Assembly: GCA_937895305.1 (NCBI GenBank)
Contig: CALAXS010000566.1
Coordinates: 1-8,507 of the forward strand
Length of the DNA: 8,507 bases
Source of the DNA: an uncultured bacterium
GTDB taxonomy: Bacteria > Hydrogenedentota > Hydrogenedentia > Hydrogenedentales > JAEUWI01
Reading direction: 5' to 3'
A model generated the notes under the pieces. The model worked only from the letters and a program-made list of their open reading frames with translations, was not told the DNA's origin and ran no database searches. A program made the position numbers and the translations under genes. Positions 6,526 to 8,507 of the stretch are shown in pieces. Each line of letters starts with the position of its first letter. Position 1 is the stretch's first letter.

Positions 6526-8507
6526 ATGGCATTCACCCCTCCTAAAAACGCATCCCCCGAAAAACAGGCCATCCTCCAATCCATCCACGCCCATGTCTAT
6601 CCCGGTCGTGTGGAGCGCTTGTTGGGTGGGGGTATCGACTTCGTGCCAGACCGTCGCGAGGGCTATCGCTATTGGGACATGGACGGTCGCGAACTGCTGG
6701 AACTCCACATCAACGGAGGCACTTTCAACCTGGGCCATCGCAACCCCGACCTGATTAAGGTATTGGAAGATGCCCTGCAACACTGGGACATTGGGAACCA
6801 CCACTTCGCCTCCGAACCCAAGGCCAAACTCGCCGAGGCCCTCATCGCATCCTGTCCCGGCGACATGCAATACGTCATCTTCTGTGCCAGTGGGAGTGAG
6901 GCCAATGACGCTGCTGTGAAGTCTGCCCGCTATGCTACAGGCCGTCGCAAAGTCGTTGCTCTCGATTGTGCCTACCACGGGCGTACCGGGTTTTCCGGTA
7001 CCGCAGGCGACGACGAGACCGCCCGCTTTTTCAACAGCGCTTACCCCCATGAATTTATCAAGGTGCCCTTCAACGATCTTGAAGCCATGGAAGCAGCCCT
7101 GAAAGAAGAAGACGTGGCGCTGGTTATGATGGAGATTATCCCTGCGACCGATGGTTTTCGCATGCCTCATGATGGCTATCTACCTGCAGTAAAAAAGCTC
7201 TGTGAAAAGTACGGCACCCTCTTTCTTGCGGACGAAGTGCAAACCGGGCTGGGGCGTAGTGGCAAGGCCTGGGCCATCGAACACTGGGGTGTGGAGCCCG
7301 ATATCCTGGTCTGTGGCAAGGGGTTATCCGGTGGGCTCTATCCCATGGCTGCTGCGGTCATGAAAGAACAGCCCGGACACTGGCTCCACGAAAACGGCTG
7401 GGGCCACGTTTCCACCTTTGGCGGTTCAGACGTGGGATGCTGTGTCGCGCTCAAGGCCCTGGAGCTTTCCACCAGTGAAGCGACCCTGAATAATGTGGCG
7501 GTCCAGGCTGAATACTTGCGTGCTGGTTTGGAACGCATCAAACCCCGGTTCCCATTTTTTGAAGAAATTCGGCAAAAAGGGCTGGTTTTTGGCCTGAAAT
7601 TTTCCGATTCCAACACCGGCCATGGCATGATGAAGGCCCTCTACGAAAATGGCATCTGGGCCATCGCCGCCGGATTTGACGAATCGGTCCTCCAGTTCAA
7701 GCCCGGTCTTCTCATGGACCGGGCACTGAGTGATGAAATACTCCAACGCTTCGAGAATGCCTGCATCTGGCTCGTGAACAATTTCAACGATTTGATCTAT
7801 GGCACTCTCACAGACGAAGATTCGGACGAGTTGATAAATATTCGCGCTCTCGCCACAGAAGCACTCAAGGAATGGGGTATCGAAGGTGCTGCACTTGAAC
7901 TGCTGAAGCATCGCGAGAACACGGTTTATAAAGTAACCCCTCAAGACGGTAGGCCCACCGTCATGCGTATTCATCGCGCGGGGTATCATAGCGATGCGGA
8001 ACTTCAATCCGAGGTGACCTGGATGGAAGCCTTGAATGATGCGGGTATAGATTGTCCAGAGATTGTACCGTCCCTGTCGGGTGAGTCCTTTGCTACCGTC
8101 CGTGATGCATCGGTGGCTGCACCGCGTCAATGCTCTATGGTGCACTGGTTGCCGGGTACTTCTTTCGACCACCTGGGCCGTGTGGAAAAGGGCGTGGTGC
8201 CCGAACTCTGTGAACGCTACCACAAGCTCGGCGCACTGGCGGGGCGGCTGCACAATCAGAGCGAAGCGTGGTCGCCACCGGATGGCTTTACCCGTCACGC
8301 CTGGGATGCCAACGGGCTGCTTGGGGATGAACCTTTGTGGGGACGGTTCTGGGAACATCCGGTTATCACGGCGAAGCAGCGCACCCAAATCCAAAAAGCG
8401 CGTATGGTGCTCCAGGGTTTGCTAAAACAGGTAGGCCAGAGCAAGGAAGTCTATGGCCTTATCCATGCTGACTTTCTTCCCGATAACATTCTTGCCGATG
8501 GGGATAA
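6526..8507 (+). CDS. Class III aminotransferase fused to an APH-family kinase domain (3' end outside window)
   Basis: 660 complete codons are present and the frame is open at the right edge. The start at ATG 6526 is set by an in-frame TAG at 6493-6495 with no other start between; no clear Shine-Dalgarno precedes it. There is no signal peptide, so the protein is probably cytosolic. Residues ~15-425 are a fold-type I class III PLP enzyme: SGSEAN (122-127) for cofactor phosphate, YHG (150-152), DEVQTGLGRSG with D236 for the pyridine nitrogen, and GKGLSGG with the Schiff-base lysine K265. After a short linker, residues ~440-660 form an APH/choline-kinase-like domain: an N-lobe with VYKV and VMRIHRAGYHS (~467-489), the inner helix/hinge region GALAGRLHN, and the catalytic loop HADFLPDN (H647, D649 base, N654 metal ligand). 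The downstream metal-binding Asp motif is beyond the edge. The aminotransferase half most resembles the acetylornithine/ornithine/4-aminobutyrate group; the kinase half resembles SrkA/homoserine kinase II-type phosphotransferases. Substrates are unknown. A bifunctional amino-alcohol or amine pathway enzyme is inferred. Confidence 0.85.
   Translation, partial: MAFTPPKNASPEKQAILQSIHAHVYPGRVERLLGGGIDFVPDRREGYRYWDMDGRELLELHINGGTFNLGHRNPDLIKVLEDALQHWDIGNHHFASEPKAKLAEALIASCPGDMQYVIFCASGSEANDAAVKSARYATGRRKVVALDCAYHGRTGFSGTAGDDETARFFNSAYPHEFIKVPFNDLEAMEAALKEEDVALVMMEIIPATDGFRMPHDGYLPAVKKLCEKYGTLFLADEVQTGLGRSGKAWAIEHWGVEPDILVCGKGLSGGLYPMAAAVMKEQPGHWLHENGWGHVSTFGGSDVGCCVALKALELSTSEATLNNVAVQAEYLRAGLERIKPRFPFFEEIRQKGLVFGLKFSDSNTGHGMMKALYENGIWAIAAGFDESVLQFKPGLLMDRALSDEILQRFENACIWLVNNFNDLIYGTLTDEDSDELINIRALATEALKEWGIEGAALELLKHRENTVYKVTPQDGRPTVMRIHRAGYHSDAELQSEVTWMEALNDAGIDCPEIVPSLSGESFATVRDASVAAPRQCSMVHWLPGTSFDHLGRVEKGVVPELCERYHKLGALAGRLHNQSEAWSPPDGFTRHAWDANGLLGDEPLWGRFWEHPVITAKQRTQIQKARMVLQGLLKQVGQSKEVYGLIHADFLPDNILADGD

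Noticed and set aside
7426..8394. 322-codon open frame on the minus strand opposite the aminotransferase-kinase gene
   Set aside because: The + strand here encodes clear aminotransferase and kinase motifs (K265, HADFLPDN). The antisense frame has no recognisable family and follows from codon bias.

Overview
The window is ordinary-looking bacterial DNA of moderately high GC with strongly C-ending codons. All genes lie on the + strand: two complete genes and one cut off by the right edge. Two products carry Sec-type signal peptides. One of these is a large periplasmic or surface c-type haem protein with a beta-propeller, a Ca-binding-like Asp motif and a C-terminal sorting-signal-like tail. This suggests a Gram-negative, environmental heterotroph. 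The style (large secreted hydrolase-like protein, YVTN-propeller/dihaem protein, CTERM-type tail) would fit the PVC group, Candidatus Hydrogenedentes or a similar lineage. There is no rRNA or other phylogenetic marker, so this placement is only a guess.

Layout. 1-111 is an AT-rich leader with a good ribosome binding site. 112-2457 encodes a secreted 781-residue protein with the architecture of a TIM-barrel glycoside hydrolase; its substrate is unknown, and a small beta-rich module interrupts the barrel. 2458-2592 is a short intergenic gap with a possible sigma70-type promoter. 2593-5976 starts with GTG and encodes a 1127-residue exported protein: YVTN/NHL-like beta-propeller, then a dihaem cytochrome c peroxidase/MauG-like region with two CXXCH motifs, then an Asp-rich motif and a tripartite C-terminal tail. 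5977-6525 is about 550 bases without a convincing gene. It contains a perfect ATTCCC-type inverted repeat that looks like a dispersed bacterial repeat, a weak hairpin and a possible -10 element. From 6526 to the right edge runs a two-domain protein: a class III PLP-dependent aminotransferase followed by an APH-family small-molecule kinase domain. It is truncated just after the kinase catalytic loop.

The first two genes may both concern material outside the cytoplasm (a glycan-type hydrolase and a redox haem protein), but nothing shows that they share a pathway. The third gene looks cytosolic and separate. Its pairing of an amino/phospho-amine PLP enzyme with an amine or amino-alcohol kinase is the most interesting point here, because the two activities could act in sequence on one substrate. 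I see no CRISPR array, phage, insertion sequence, tRNA or rRNA, and no clear evidence of a wholly new multi-gene system.
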